Source: Oleomonas cavernae
GTDB lineage: Bacteria > Pseudomonadota > Alphaproteobacteria > Zavarziniales > Zavarziniaceae
Length of the DNA stretch: 64,000 nucleotides
Reading direction: 5' to 3'
Assembly: GCF_003590945.1 (NCBI RefSeq)
Contig: NZ_QYUK01000008.1
Coordinates: 434,001-498,000, forward strand
A model generated the notes under the pieces. It did not search any database and was not told where the DNA came from. It saw only the letters and a list, made by a program, of their open reading frames with translations. The position numbers were made by a program, and so were the translations under genes. Below are positions 43,917 to 52,964 of the stretch, piece after piece. Each line of letters opens with the position of its first letter. Position 1 is the stretch's first letter.

Positions 43917-44068
43917 TTACGGCCTTCATCGCGCTGTGGCGATCCGCACACGTATATTTAACAATATATTAAAGTTATATTTATTTAATTGACTAATAAT
44001 CACTGTTTGAAAATTTTAACCACATTCGCTAGCGCGCTTTTGCGTAAATGCCTTCAAGGATGTGCATC
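43917..44068 (+). promoter_or_regulatory. AT-rich promoter region of the FadL-type porin gene
   Basis: Unusually AT-rich for this genome (about 43955-44030). It includes TTGACT at 43989-43994, a plausible -35 box; a matching -10 at about 18 bp spacing is only weakly AT (ATTTTA). The region separates the DUF218 gene from the porin and is the clearest promoter-like composition in the window. Confidence 0.45.
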
Positions 44069-45358
44069 ATGGGACACCACCGCCTCACTCCCCGCCCAGG
44101 CCGGATCGTGCTGGCCGGCGCCAGCCTCGGCGCGCTGCTGGCCGCCGCCGTTCCGGCGCTGGCGACCGACGGCTATTTCTCGAACGGCATCGGCCCCCAG
44201 GCCAAGGGCATCGGCGGCGCCGCCATCGCCTACCCCAAGGATTCGCTGGCGATTGCCAGCAACCCGGCCTCGGCCACGGTGCTGGGCAACCGGGTCGATA
44301 TCGGCGTGGAATGGTTCCGGCCCGACCGTGAAGCCTCGATCAACGGCAACCTGGCCGGCCCGGACCAGACCTTCGACGGCAGCGGCAAGGAAGACTTCTT
44401 CATTCCCGAGATCGGCTATGTCCAGCAGATCGGCAACGGGCTGGCGGTCGGCATTGCCGTCTACGGCAACGGTGGCATGAACACCACCTACGAGCAGAAC
44501 CCCTATGCCCGGTTCGGTGCGACCGGCGAGGCCGGCGTCAACTTCGAACAGCTTTTCGTCTCGCCCGTCATCGCCTATGAGGTGGCGCCCGGGCACAGCA
44601 TCGGGGTCTCGTTCAACCTGGCCTATCAGCGCTTCAACGCCAAGGGCATCGGCCTGTTCGCCGGCTTCTCGCAGGATCCGGCCCATGTCTCGAACCAGGG
44701 CAACGACGATGCCTTCGGTTACGGCTTCCGGATCGGCTATCTGGGTCAGATCACACCCTGGCTGACCGTCGGCGCCACCTATCAATCCAAGACCTGGGCT
44801 GAGGAATTCGACAAGTATGCCGGCCTGTTCGCCGACCAGGGCGATTTCGACGCACCTGCCAACTATGGCGTGGGCGTCGCCTTCCACGCCCCCCATGGCG
44901 TCGACCTGGTGGGCGAGATCCAGCAGATCGAATATTCCGACGTCAGCGCGGTCGGCAACAGCGTCAACAGCCTGTTTGCCGGCAAGCCGCTGGGCTCCAG
45001 CGACGGGCCCGGCTTTGGCTGGGACGACGTGACCGTGTTCCGCCTGGGCGCCAACTACCAGATCACGCCGGAATGGCAGATCCGCGGCGGCTGGGCCTAT
45101 GCCACCCAGCCGGTGCAGGAAGGCGAGACCTTCTTCAACATCCTGGCCCCGGGTGTCGTCCAGCATCACTTCACCCTGGGCGCCACCTGGAGCGCACCCA
45201 GCGGCCTGGAGGTCAGCGCCTACGGCCTCTATGCCCCCAAGACCACGGTTGAAGGCGAGAACTCGATCCCGGCAAGCTTTGGCGGCGGCAATGCCGATGT
45301 CAGCCTCAGCGAGGTCGCCTTCGGTCTCCAGGTGGGCTGGAAATTCGGCGCGCGATGA
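44069..45358 (+). CDS. OMPP1/FadL/TodX-family outer membrane transport protein
   Basis: A 429-residue beta-barrel with a signal peptide (hydrophobic GASLGALLAAAVPALA, cleaved before TDGYF). FadL features: N-terminal GYFSNGIGPQAKGIGGAAIA plug, NPASATVLGNRVDIG, a long alternating-residue barrel, and a final aromatic strand ending VGWKFGAR. It takes up hydrophobic compounds such as long-chain fatty acids or aromatics. AAGGA precedes ATG 44069; ATG 44048 is out of range of it. It stands alone. Confidence 0.9.
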   Translation: MGHHRLTPRPGRIVLAGASLGALLAAAVPALATDGYFSNGIGPQAKGIGGAAIAYPKDSLAIASNPASATVLGNRVDIGVEWFRPDREASINGNLAGPDQTFDGSGKEDFFIPEIGYVQQIGNGLAVGIAVYGNGGMNTTYEQNPYARFGATGEAGVNFEQLFVSPVIAYEVAPGHSIGVSFNLAYQRFNAKGIGLFAGFSQDPAHVSNQGNDDAFGYGFRIGYLGQITPWLTVGATYQSKTWAEEFDKYAGLFADQGDFDAPANYGVGVAFHAPHGVDLVGEIQQIEYSDVSAVGNSVNSLFAGKPLGSSDGPGFGWDDVTVFRLGANYQITPEWQIRGGWAYATQPVQEGETFFNILAPGVVQHHFTLGATWSAPSGLEVSAYGLYAPKTTVEGENSIPASFGGGNADVSLSEVAFGLQVGWKFGAR

Positions 45359-45424
45359 CCTGACGGGTAATTGCCCCTGGCCGGATGTGCCGCGACGCTG
45401 TGGCCATCAGGTCAGGAGCAACCC

Positions 45425-45841
45425 ATGTCGCTTGAAACCCCCGCCCGCAGCTTCATCGAAGCCATCATCACCGGCGCGCCGCTGGCCCGCAAACTGGGCG
45501 TGACGCTCACCGCGGTGGGCAGCGACACGATCGAACTGGCCCTGCCCTTCTCGCCCGGGAACGTGACCGTGGGCGAGACGGTGCACGGTGGCACCATTGC
45601 CAGCCTGATCGACATTGCCGGCGCCGGCCTGTCGACGCTCGCCGCCGATCCGGCCCGCCACACCAGGGGTTCCACGTCGTCGCTGGTCATCAACTATCTG
45701 CGGCCCGCCAACGGCGTCGACCTGGCGGCCAAGGGCACCATCCTGCGTGCCGGCCGCGACACGGTGATCAGCGAAATCGAGGTGGCCGGCCCCGACGGCA
45801 AGCTGGTCGCCAAAGGCACCGTGACCAGCCGCCTCGCCTGA
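45425..45841 (+). CDS. PaaI-type hot-dog thioesterase
   Basis: A 138-residue single hot-dog domain. GETVHGGTIASLIDIAGAGLS is the HGG(x)-Asp acyl-CoA thioesterase signature, and SLVINYLRPANG is the dimer strand. ATG 45425 follows AGGAG. It is convergent with the LysR gene at 45861. The acyl substrate is unknown. Confidence 0.88.
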   Translation: MSLETPARSFIEAIITGAPLARKLGVTLTAVGSDTIELALPFSPGNVTVGETVHGGTIASLIDIAGAGLSTLAADPARHTRGSTSSLVINYLRPANGVDLAAKGTILRAGRDTVISEIEVAGPDGKLVAKGTVTSRLA

Positions 45842-45860
45842 CGGCCCGCCACGAGCCCTC

Positions 45861-46802
45861 TCAGATCGGGCCGCCGCGGGCGGCCAGGCGGCGGCGGATC
45901 TCGGCCAGGAAAAGCTGGGTCGGCAGGGTCTGCTGCGCCGCCGGCTTGGTGATCAGGTAGAGCAGGTAGTTGGGCAGCATGGCCGAGGGCAGGATCGGCC
46001 AGAACTCCTGGCGGCGCGCCGTATCCTCGATCACCGGCGTGGGCAGGAAGCCGATGCCGATGCCCAACCGGATCATGCGCTGGGCCTCGGTCAGGTTCTC
46101 GGCCTCGCCCACCGGAACCTCGCCTAAGCGATAGCGCTGGCGGAAGTGGCGCACATCGTCGGGCTCGTCGAGGCCGGCAACGATGAAGCGCTGGTCGAAC
46201 AGGCTTTCCGGGTTGGTGACATGGGCGCCGTAGAGCGGGTGCGACCGCCCGCAATAGAGTTGCTGGCGCTCGCGCATCAGGGGCTCGTACAGCAGGTCGG
46301 CCCGGGGCGCGCTGTCGAACGAGATGCAGGCCTCGGCCGCGCCCTTCTGCAGCGCTTCCAGCATCAGCCGGTGCGGGGCGATCTCGATATGCAGGCGGAT
46401 GCGCGGATGGCGCCGGTACATCGCCTCCAGCGTCGCATCGAGTTCGGGCGAGACCACGCCCGAGACGGCACGGATGGTCAGCAGGCCCTCGATTTCGCCG
46501 GCCGCCGCCGCGACGGAGGGCGGCAGGCTCTGCACCTGCTGGAAAATCCGCTCGGCAAAGGCGGCGACGACGCGCCCGGCCGGGGTCAGCACGATGCCCT
46601 TGGTGTTGCGGCTGCACAGCACCGCGTCGAGGTGCCCCTCCAGCCGCTTCAGCGCCAGGCTGACGCTGGGCTGCTGGACATTCAGCCGGCGCGCCGCGGC
46701 GCCGATCCCGCCCGCCCGCGAGATTTCCAGGAAAATACGAAACAGGTTGAGGTCGATCCGTTGGAACAGGTTGGTGTCGACCCGGGGAATTTTACTGCTC
46801 AA
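45861..46802 (-). CDS. LysR-family regulator divergent from the SDR-creatininase-Rieske genes
   Basis: 313 residues. The helix-turn-helix reads DLNLFRIFLEISRAGGIGAA and LNVQQPSVSLALKRLEGHL; the C-terminal effector domain follows. I choose TTG 46802: GGAGG lies eight bases upstream. ATG 46841 lacks a ribosome site and would overlap the operator. It likely controls the divergent operon at 46938. Confidence 0.88.
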   Translation of the reverse strand: MSSKIPRVDTNLFQRIDLNLFRIFLEISRAGGIGAAARRLNVQQPSVSLALKRLEGHLDAVLCSRNTKGIVLTPAGRVVAAFAERIFQQVQSLPPSVAAAAGEIEGLLTIRAVSGVVSPELDATLEAMYRRHPRIRLHIEIAPHRLMLEALQKGAAEACISFDSAPRADLLYEPLMRERQQLYCGRSHPLYGAHVTNPESLFDQRFIVAGLDEPDDVRHFRQRYRLGEVPVGEAENLTEAQRMIRLGIGIGFLPTPVIEDTARRQEFWPILPSAMLPNYLLYLITKPAAQQTLPTQLFLAEIRRRLAARGGPI

Positions 46803-46839
46803 CGTCGGTGCCTCCGGCGCTCGCAGTCTGCCCGCACTC

Positions 46840-46854
46840 ATTAATCTGATCAAT
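46840..46854. promoter_or_regulatory. LysR-type operator ATTAATC-T-GATCAAT
   Basis: A 15-bp near-palindrome (six of seven pairs) containing a T-N11-A motif. It lies in the 135-bp gap between the LysR gene and the divergent SDR operon. Confidence 0.5.
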
Positions 46855-46937
46855 GATCGGCATTGACCTTTTGCGGCTTCGCTGCGTCCGCCGCGGCCGA
46901 CATGCTGGCCGACGGTCGTGCTGTGGGAGTTTGCGTG

Positions 46938-47648
46938 ATGGGCGAGGGGTTGCAAGGCAAGCGCGCGGTGGTCACGGGTGCCGCCAGCGGCATCGGCCAG
47001 GCCATCGCCCAAGCCTTCGCCGCCGCCGGGGCCACGGTGATCGGCCTCGACCTCGAGAATGGCCGGGGGGCGGGTTTCGAGATCGTCGCCGCCGACCTGG
47101 CCGCGCCCGCGGCGATCACGGCGGGCGTTGCCAGTGCGGCCGCGCAACTGGGCGGGATCGACGTGCTGGTCAATTGCGCCGGGATCGAACTGCCGGCACC
47201 GCTGGCCAGCCTGACCCTCGAGGCCCTGGACCGCACCATCGCCGTCAACCTGCGCGGCCCCATCCTGGTCACCCAGGCGGCCCTGCCGCACATGGGCAAG
47301 GATGGCCGGATCATCAACATCGCCTCGGAACTGGCCTATCTGGGCCGTGCCGGCTCATCGGCCTATGCCGCGACCAAGGGCGCGATCCTGTCCCTGACCC
47401 GGTCCTGGGCGCGGGAACTGGCGCCCGACATCCTGGTCAATGCCGTGGCGCCCGGCCCGATCGACACCCCCCTGCTCGACTTCGCCAACCAGCCGGCGGC
47501 GGTGCGGGCCATGGACCTGTCCAACCCGCTGCAGCGCATCGGCCGGCCGGCCGAGGTGGCGGCCGCGGTCCTGTTCCTGGCCGGCCCGCAGGCAGGCTTC
47601 ATCACCGGCCAATGTCTGGGCGTCGACGGCGGCGCCGCGATGCACTGA
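46938..47648 (+). CDS. Short-chain dehydrogenase/reductase (SDR)
   Basis: A 236-residue classical SDR. Nucleotide motif TGAASGIGQAIAQAF, NCAGIE, INIASELAYLG with the catalytic Ser position, and YAATKGAIL with the Tyr-x3-Lys pair are intact. VAPGPIDTPLLDF and FITGQCLGVDGG complete the family. GGAG precedes ATG 46938; the longer reading from 46863 has no such site. It is the first gene of an operon with a creatininase-family hydrolase and a Rieske oxygenase; substrate unknown. Confidence 0.9.
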   Translation: MGEGLQGKRAVVTGAASGIGQAIAQAFAAAGATVIGLDLENGRGAGFEIVAADLAAPAAITAGVASAAAQLGGIDVLVNCAGIELPAPLASLTLEALDRTIAVNLRGPILVTQAALPHMGKDGRIINIASELAYLGRAGSSAYAATKGAILSLTRSWARELAPDILVNAVAPGPIDTPLLDFANQPAAVRAMDLSNPLQRIGRPAEVAAAVLFLAGPQAGFITGQCLGVDGGAAMH

Positions 47649-47660
47649 AGGAAGTACCCG

Positions 47661-48434
47661 ATGACCGACAGCGTCTTCATGGCGGAAATCACCTGGCCCG
47701 AATTCGACGCCAAGACCCGGGCCAAGGTCCCCTTCTTCCTGCCCGTCGGCGCCACCGAGCAGCACGGGCCCCATCTGCCGCTGGGGGTCGACGTCTACCT
47801 GCCCACCCATGTCGCGGCCAAGGTCGCGGCCGAGGTGGGCGGCCTGGTCGCGCCGACCATCCCCTATGGTTACAAGTCGCAGCCGCGTTCGGGCGGCGGC
47901 CAGGCGTTTCCCGGCACCACCAGCCTGGCCGCCCATACCCTGAGCCTGGTGGTCCGCGACGTGGTCCATGACCTGGGCCTGCACGGCGTGCGCCGCTTCG
48001 TCATCGTCAACGGCCATTTCGAGAATACCTGGCCGATCATCGAGGGGCTGGACCTTGCCATCCGCGAGTTGCGCCGCGACGGGATCGACGATGTCACGGC
48101 CATGCGCCTGGAATACTGGGACTTCGTCCACCGGCAAACCCTGGACCGCCTGTTCCCCGAGGGATTTCCCGGGACCGATCTCGAACATGCCAGCCTGCTG
48201 GAAACCTCGATGATGCTGGTGGTCCGGCCCGACCTGGTCGACATGGAAAAGGTCCCCAGCGACGGCCCGGCCCGCTTCCCCACCTATGACCGCACGCCGG
48301 TGCCGCCCGGCATGGTGCCGGCCTCCGGCGTGCTGGCCCGCGCCCAGGGCTCCACGGCGGAGAAGGGGCAGTGGCTGATCGACGATCACGTCTCCCTGAT
48401 CGCGGCGGCGGTGCGTCGTGAATTCGGCCTGTGA
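47661..48434 (+). CDS. Creatininase-family amidohydrolase
   Basis: A 257-residue protein with the creatininase metal site: GATEQHGPHLPLGVDV (Glu, His, Asp ligands), NGHFEN (His/Glu) and QAFPGTTSL. Family members hydrolyse cyclic amides such as creatinine or act in cofactor biosynthesis. With a Rieske oxygenase and an SDR, ring-opening of an N-methylated cyclic amide is plausible, but no creatinase or sarcosine gene is adjacent. It lies 12 bp after the SDR. Confidence 0.88.
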   Translation: MTDSVFMAEITWPEFDAKTRAKVPFFLPVGATEQHGPHLPLGVDVYLPTHVAAKVAAEVGGLVAPTIPYGYKSQPRSGGGQAFPGTTSLAAHTLSLVVRDVVHDLGLHGVRRFVIVNGHFENTWPIIEGLDLAIRELRRDGIDDVTAMRLEYWDFVHRQTLDRLFPEGFPGTDLEHASLLETSMMLVVRPDLVDMEKVPSDGPARFPTYDRTPVPPGMVPASGVLARAQGSTAEKGQWLIDDHVSLIAAAVRREFGL

Positions 48435-48441
48435 GGGTCCC

Positions 48442-49674
48442 ATGGCCGCGCTCGACGCCATCCGGCAGGACGTGATCGCCACCGCGGCCCGCCCGCTCGA
48501 TCAGGCGATCACCCTGCCGCCCGCGGCCTATACCGACGAGGCCCACTTCGCCCTGGAGCGGGAGGCGGTGCTGAAAAGCGGCTGGCTGTGCCTCGCCCAT
48601 GTCTCGCAGCTCAAGACCGCCGGCAGCTATCTGGCGCTCGACCTGTTCGACGAACCGCTGCTGGTCGTCCGCGACAAGGCCGGCGAGATCCGCGTGCTCT
48701 CCCGCGTCTGTGCCCACCGGGCGATGGACATCATGCCGGATGCGCCCGCGAGCGGCAAGGTCGGGCTGCTGGTCTGCCCCTATCATCGCTGGGTCTATAA
48801 CCTGGACGGTTCCCTGCGCGGCTGCTCCCAGATGCAGCATGCGGCGAGCTTCGACAAGCGGGACTGGCCGCTGGCCAGCTTCCGCAGCGAGGTCTGGCAC
48901 GGCTTCGTCTTCGTCAATTTCGACGGACAGGCCGAACCCCTGGAACAGCAATATGCCGACTTTGCCCGGGCGATCGCACCGTGGCAGGTGGCCGAGATGG
49001 AAATCGCCATCGACATGGCCTGGGACTGCCCGTTCAACTGGAAGGTGATGATCGAGAACTGGATGGAGTCCTATCATCACATCGGCGCCCACAGCAAAAC
49101 CCTGAACCTCTCCATGCCCGGCGAGGCGACCTGGAGCGAGCCGGAACATCCCCACTTCATCCAGGCCCACCTGCCCTATACCGACAAGCTGCGGGGCGAA
49201 CTGGCCGCGGCGGCGGCCGGCGGGGACAAGGTGCCGGGCTTTGCGCCCGTGCCAGGGTTGAGCGACGAGCAGGCCCACGAATGGGGGCTGTTCGTCGGCC
49301 ATCCGTGCTTCATGTTCCTGACCACCCATGACCGGGTGCTGTGGTACCGCCTGCTGCCCGTGGCCGCCGATCGCTGCACGCTGCTGACCACCACGCTGGT
49401 CTCGAAGGCGGCCATGGCGGCAGCGGATTTCGAGGCGTCGCTGACAAGCGAGACGGAAATGCTGCGCGCCTTCCACTGCGAGGACATGGTGGTGAACGCC
49501 GGGGTGCAGCGCGGCCTGAAATCGGCCAAGGCGGTGCGCGGCCGCCTGAGCCACCTGGAGGAGCCGGTGTGGCTGATCCAGCGCCACCTCGCCGCCCGGC
49601 TCCAGGGCCGCCACCCTGCCCGTGCCAGCCGCGCCCCCTATTTCGGGCCGCGGGCCGCAAAGGCGGCGGAGTAG
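48442..49674 (+). CDS. Rieske [2Fe-2S] terminal oxygenase alpha subunit
   Basis: 410 residues. The Rieske cluster ligands are C90-x-H92 and C112-x2-H115 (CAHRAMDIMP, CPYHRW). The mononuclear iron site is in ENWMESYHHIGAHS. This layout is shared by ring-hydroxylating dioxygenases and by amine/betaine demethylating oxygenases. GAGGG precedes ATG 48442. No reductase or ferredoxin is encoded beside it; DmmB or an unlinked reductase could serve. The substrate is inferred only from context, probably a methylated nitrogen compound. Confidence 0.9.
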   Translation: MAALDAIRQDVIATAARPLDQAITLPPAAYTDEAHFALEREAVLKSGWLCLAHVSQLKTAGSYLALDLFDEPLLVVRDKAGEIRVLSRVCAHRAMDIMPDAPASGKVGLLVCPYHRWVYNLDGSLRGCSQMQHAASFDKRDWPLASFRSEVWHGFVFVNFDGQAEPLEQQYADFARAIAPWQVAEMEIAIDMAWDCPFNWKVMIENWMESYHHIGAHSKTLNLSMPGEATWSEPEHPHFIQAHLPYTDKLRGELAAAAAGGDKVPGFAPVPGLSDEQAHEWGLFVGHPCFMFLTTHDRVLWYRLLPVAADRCTLLTTTLVSKAAMAAADFEASLTSETEMLRAFHCEDMVVNAGVQRGLKSAKAVRGRLSHLEEPVWLIQRHLAARLQGRHPARASRAPYFGPRAAKAAE

Positions 49675-49685
49675 CCCCCCACTTT

Positions 49686-49772
49686 CGTCATCCCGGCCTC
49701 GAGCCGGGATCTCGGGACCAGAGTTCTCAGCGCTCGAACGTCACAAGATCCCGGCTCAAGGCCGGGATGACG
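49686..49772. repeat. Dispersed palindromic repeat family B, copy 3
   Basis: Starts CGTCATCCCGGCCTCGAGCC and ends GGCCGGGATGACG. The middle differs from copies 1 and 2. It separates the Rieske gene from the convergent esterase gene and may act as a bidirectional terminator. Confidence 0.8.
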
Positions 49773-49828
49773 ACCTGGGTTACGATATGCGCCTGGTCTC
49801 AGCCGCGATCCTGCCGCCCGCCGGGACC

Positions 49829-50884
49829 TCAGGCGGCGAGGCCCAGCTTCAATTCCGCCGCGATCTCGCGCATGGCCTTGTCGGCCCTCTCGACGGTGCC
49901 GGGGAACGACACGAAACCGTGGATCAGCCGCTCGTACATCAGGGTCTTCACCGGGACCTGCGAGGCGGCCATGGCTTGCGCATAGGCTTGGCCCTGGTCC
50001 TGCAGCGGATCGAAGCCGGCCAGGACGACGGTCGCCGAGGGCAGGCCCGCCAGGCTCGGCGCGCGCAGGGGCGTTACCCGCGGATCATCGACATCGGCGC
50101 CGGCCGGCAGCACGCTGCCCATGAAATGCTCGAGCAGCGGCTTGGTCAGCATGAAGCCCTCGGCATAGAGGTCGAGGGAGGGCCAGGCTTGCGTCATGTC
50201 GGCCGACGGATAGATCAGCAATTGGTGCTTGGGCCGCGGCGCCCCCCGGCTTTCGGCAACCTGCGACAGGGCGGCGGCGATGTGGCCGCCGGCGCTGTCG
50301 CCGCCCACGGCGATCCGCTGCGGATCGGCCCCCAGGCTCGCCGCCTGCGCGTTGGCCCAGCGCCACACGGCTTCGGCATCGTCGCTCTGCGCCGGGAACT
50401 GGGCCTCGGGCGCCAGGCGATATTCGGCCGACAGCACCAGGCATTTCGCCTCGTCGGCCAACAGCCGGCACGGCACTTCGTAATCATCGAGATCGCCCAC
50501 GACGAAACCGCCGCCATGGAAGAACACCAGCATCGGCGCCGGCAGCGCCGCGCCATGGGGAACATAGAGCCGCGCCCGCAAGGCGCCGGCCGGCCCGGGG
50601 ATCGCCAGTTCCTCGACCCGCTCGACCGCGCGCGGCGTGCCGCCCATGGTGCTGGCCAGGCGGTTGTAGAGCAGCCGTGCCTTGACCGGCGAAACCCGCT
50701 CCATGCGCGGCTGATAGGAGATCAGCTTGAGCAGGAATTGCAGTTGCGGGTCGAGGGTCCGGCTGCCGATCCTGATCGGCCGCGCCCCCGACAGCAGCAG
50801 CAGGACGCGTTCCGGCAGTTTGACCAGAAGGCCGACGATGAACCGCTCGATCCTTCTGATCAGTCGCAAAAATGCCCGCATCAC
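49829..50884 (-). CDS. HSL-family alpha/beta hydrolase (esterase), copy A
   Basis: A 351-residue hormone-sensitive-lipase-type esterase: oxyanion motif FFHGGGFVVGDLDDYE, nucleophile GDSAGGH, and likely DDPRVTPL/HGF Asp-His partners near the C-terminus. An N-terminal helix with hydrophobic character (FIVGLLVKLPERVLLLLSG) may anchor it at a membrane. It is closely similar to the next upstream gene, indicating tandem duplication. Confidence 0.9.
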   Translation of the reverse strand: MMRAFLRLIRRIERFIVGLLVKLPERVLLLLSGARPIRIGSRTLDPQLQFLLKLISYQPRMERVSPVKARLLYNRLASTMGGTPRAVERVEELAIPGPAGALRARLYVPHGAALPAPMLVFFHGGGFVVGDLDDYEVPCRLLADEAKCLVLSAEYRLAPEAQFPAQSDDAEAVWRWANAQAASLGADPQRIAVGGDSAGGHIAAALSQVAESRGAPRPKHQLLIYPSADMTQAWPSLDLYAEGFMLTKPLLEHFMGSVLPAGADVDDPRVTPLRAPSLAGLPSATVVLAGFDPLQDQGQAYAQAMAASQVPVKTLMYERLIHGFVSFPGTVERADKAMREIAAELKLGLAA

Positions 50885-50913
50885 CCCGCCATCCCCTCTA
50901 TGTCGGGTGACAA

Positions 50914-50925
50914 AATATCGATATT
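50914..50925. promoter_or_regulatory. AATATCGATATT palindrome between the two esterase genes
   Basis: A perfect 12-bp AT-rich palindrome in the 61-bp gap upstream of esterase copy A. It may be an operator (for example of the nearby TetR protein) or a chance AT patch. Confidence 0.3.
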
Positions 50926-50945
50926 GCAGAACGATGACAATGGCC

Positions 50946-51989
50946 TCAGGCGCCGAGGCCGGCCCGCACCGCCGCCGAAATCTCGGCCATGGCCCCGTCG
51001 GCTGCCTTGACGACCCCGGCCAGGGAGATCAAGCCATGGGTCAAGGTGTTGTAATTCAACACTTTTACCGGGACGCCCGCCCGGGCCAGCGCATCGCCGT
51101 AGGCCCGTCCCTCGTCCTGCAGGGGATCGAAACCGGCGATCACCAGGGTTGCCGGCGGCAGACCCGAGAGATCGGCCGCCTGCAGGGGCGAGACCTTGAC
51201 ATCGGCGACGTCGGTCCCCTCGGGCAGGAACTTCGACATGAAATAATTCATCAGGTCGCGGGTCAGCAGATAGCCCTCGGCATAGGTCGTGTGCGAGGCC
51301 CATTCGCGGGTCAGGTCGGTGACCGGATAGATCAGCAACTGGTGACGGGGCAGCGGTTCGCCCGCCAGCCTGGCCTGCTGGCTGATCACCGCCGACAGGT
51401 GCGCGCCGGCGCTGTCGCCGCCCACGCCGATGCGGGCCGGGTCGGCGTTATAGTCGGCCGGATTGGCCGCGACATGGCGCCAGACCGCCAGGCACTCGTC
51501 GACCGGCCTGGGGAAGGGATGTTCCGGCGCCAGGCGGTATTCGACCGACAGCACCTGGCAACGCGCCTGGTCGGCAAGCTGCCGGCAGGGCAGGTCGTAA
51601 CTTTCCAGATCACCGATGACGAAGCCGCCGCCATGGAACCAGACCAGCGTCGGCGCCGGGCCCTGGGGCAGGCCGTTGGGCACGTAGAGACGCACCGGGA
51701 TATCGCCGTAGGGGCCGGCCACCCGCCGCTCTTCGGTCCGGGACATGGGCCGGGCCCGCCCGCCGAAGCTGTAGGCCATGTCGCGGTAGAGCTGGCGGGC
51801 GCCGTCGACCGGCAACTGGTCGATCCGCGGCCGCTTGGCGGCCAGGGCCAGCAGGAACTGCAACTGGGTGTCCAGGCGCTTGCCCTCCGCCGTCAGCGGC
51901 GCGCCGCCCGACATCTTGAGCAGCCAGCTTTCCGGCAGGCGCACCAGACCGGCGACCAGGTATTTCTCGAATGTCCGACGGATACCCAC
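50946..51989 (-). CDS. HSL-family alpha/beta hydrolase (esterase), copy B
   Basis: A 347-residue paralogue of the preceding esterase: WFHGGGFVIGDLESYD, GDSAGAH nucleophile elbow, and HGLISLAG near the C-terminus. GTG 51989 follows GGGAG; a TTG at 52007 is the other option. It is transcribed with copy A, downstream of the TetR gene. The second glycine of the nucleophile motif differs from copy A (GDSAGA versus GDSAGG), suggesting diverged substrate preference. Confidence 0.9.
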   Translation of the reverse strand: MGIRRTFEKYLVAGLVRLPESWLLKMSGGAPLTAEGKRLDTQLQFLLALAAKRPRIDQLPVDGARQLYRDMAYSFGGRARPMSRTEERRVAGPYGDIPVRLYVPNGLPQGPAPTLVWFHGGGFVIGDLESYDLPCRQLADQARCQVLSVEYRLAPEHPFPRPVDECLAVWRHVAANPADYNADPARIGVGGDSAGAHLSAVISQQARLAGEPLPRHQLLIYPVTDLTREWASHTTYAEGYLLTRDLMNYFMSKFLPEGTDVADVKVSPLQAADLSGLPPATLVIAGFDPLQDEGRAYGDALARAGVPVKVLNYNTLTHGLISLAGVVKAADGAMAEISAAVRAGLGA

Positions 51990-52028
51990 AACACTGCTCC
52001 CTATCAAGTCTGCTGGCCCTGGTACGCC

Positions 52029-52709
52029 CTAGATATCCTGCCGGCGGCGGCCGACGCCGGCGGCGCGGCCGACCCCGCCGGTCAGCAGGCCGGTGGCAAA
52101 GCGCGCGGCATATTCGGCATCGGTATCGCCCGCCTCGATCATGCGGCCGGCCAGGTTGACGGCGATCCCCTGGACCGCCAGCGTCAGGTAGTCGACATCG
52201 GTCGAGGCCGGCAACAGGCCGCGCTCGACCGCATCGGCGATATCCTCGCGCAACTCGTCGCGCCCTTCCGCCAGTTCCGGGCTGTCGAAAACGCTGGCGA
52301 TGGCGGCGGTATTGCGCCGGATCAGGTCATAGGTCGGGCGGTCGTCGATGACATAGCGGAAATAGGTGAAATAGGCGCGCAGACAGAATTCCTCGAAGGT
52401 GCGGGCGCCGCGGCGATCGACGCGCAGGCGCTGGCGCACGGTGCGGGCGCTGTCCTCGACCACGGCACGGAACACCGCCTCCTTGGTCGGGAAGTAGTTG
52501 TAGAAGGTGCCGGAGGCGAGCGAGGTGCGGCGGATGATGTCGCGCACCGTGGTGCCCTCATAGCCCAGCTCGGCGAAAACCTCCCGCGCGGCGGCCAGGA
52601 TCTGGGCCCGGTTCAGCGCCTTGGTGGCCGCGCGCTTGCCCGACATCGGCTCGTCCTCGGCACCGATGTCCTCCAGGTCGACCGCGGCTGCTGCAGTATC
52701 CGTCCTCAT
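52029..52709 (-). CDS. TetR/AcrR-family regulator
   Basis: Up to 226 residues. The DNA-binding domain reads RAQILAAAREVFAELGYEGT, TVRDIIRRTSLASGTFYNYF, then PTKEAVFRAVVED, the classic TetR helix-turn-helix. The C-terminus binds ligand. ATG 52646 (205 residues) is also possible. It lies 40 bp upstream of the two esterase genes in the same direction and presumably represses them and itself. Confidence 0.88.
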   Translation of the reverse strand: MRTDTAAAAVDLEDIGAEDEPMSGKRAATKALNRAQILAAAREVFAELGYEGTTVRDIIRRTSLASGTFYNYFPTKEAVFRAVVEDSARTVRQRLRVDRRGARTFEEFCLRAYFTYFRYVIDDRPTYDLIRRNTAAIASVFDSPELAEGRDELREDIADAVERGLLPASTDVDYLTLAVQGIAVNLAGRMIEAGDTDAEYAARFATGLLTGGVGRAAGVGRRRQDI

Positions 52710-52733
52710 GCGCCCTTCCGTCCCTCTACCCCG

Positions 52734-52755
52734 TCACGGCGGCGCGCCACCGTGA
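52734..52755. promoter_or_regulatory. Dyad TCACGG-N10-CCGTGA upstream of tetR
   Basis: Perfect 6-bp arms separated by 10 bp, 25 bp upstream of the TetR gene start, a spacing typical of TetR-family operators. Nothing else coding is recognised in 52710-52964. Confidence 0.4.
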
Positions 52756-52964
52756 ATCATGGCCAGCCCCGGCCGCGACAGCAGATGATAACCATTTGCA
52801 CGGGCACGGACACGCCCTTCGCACGGTCACAGCATGACGGCGAGTTTATCGGCACCGGCCTGGGCGAGCGACAAGCAAGGCCATGGCCTTGCTCCCCTTA
52901 TGGTCTATCTCCCCGGCCGCCATGATCACGAAAATGACGCTTGCGTCAAACCGATCGTTGTCCC

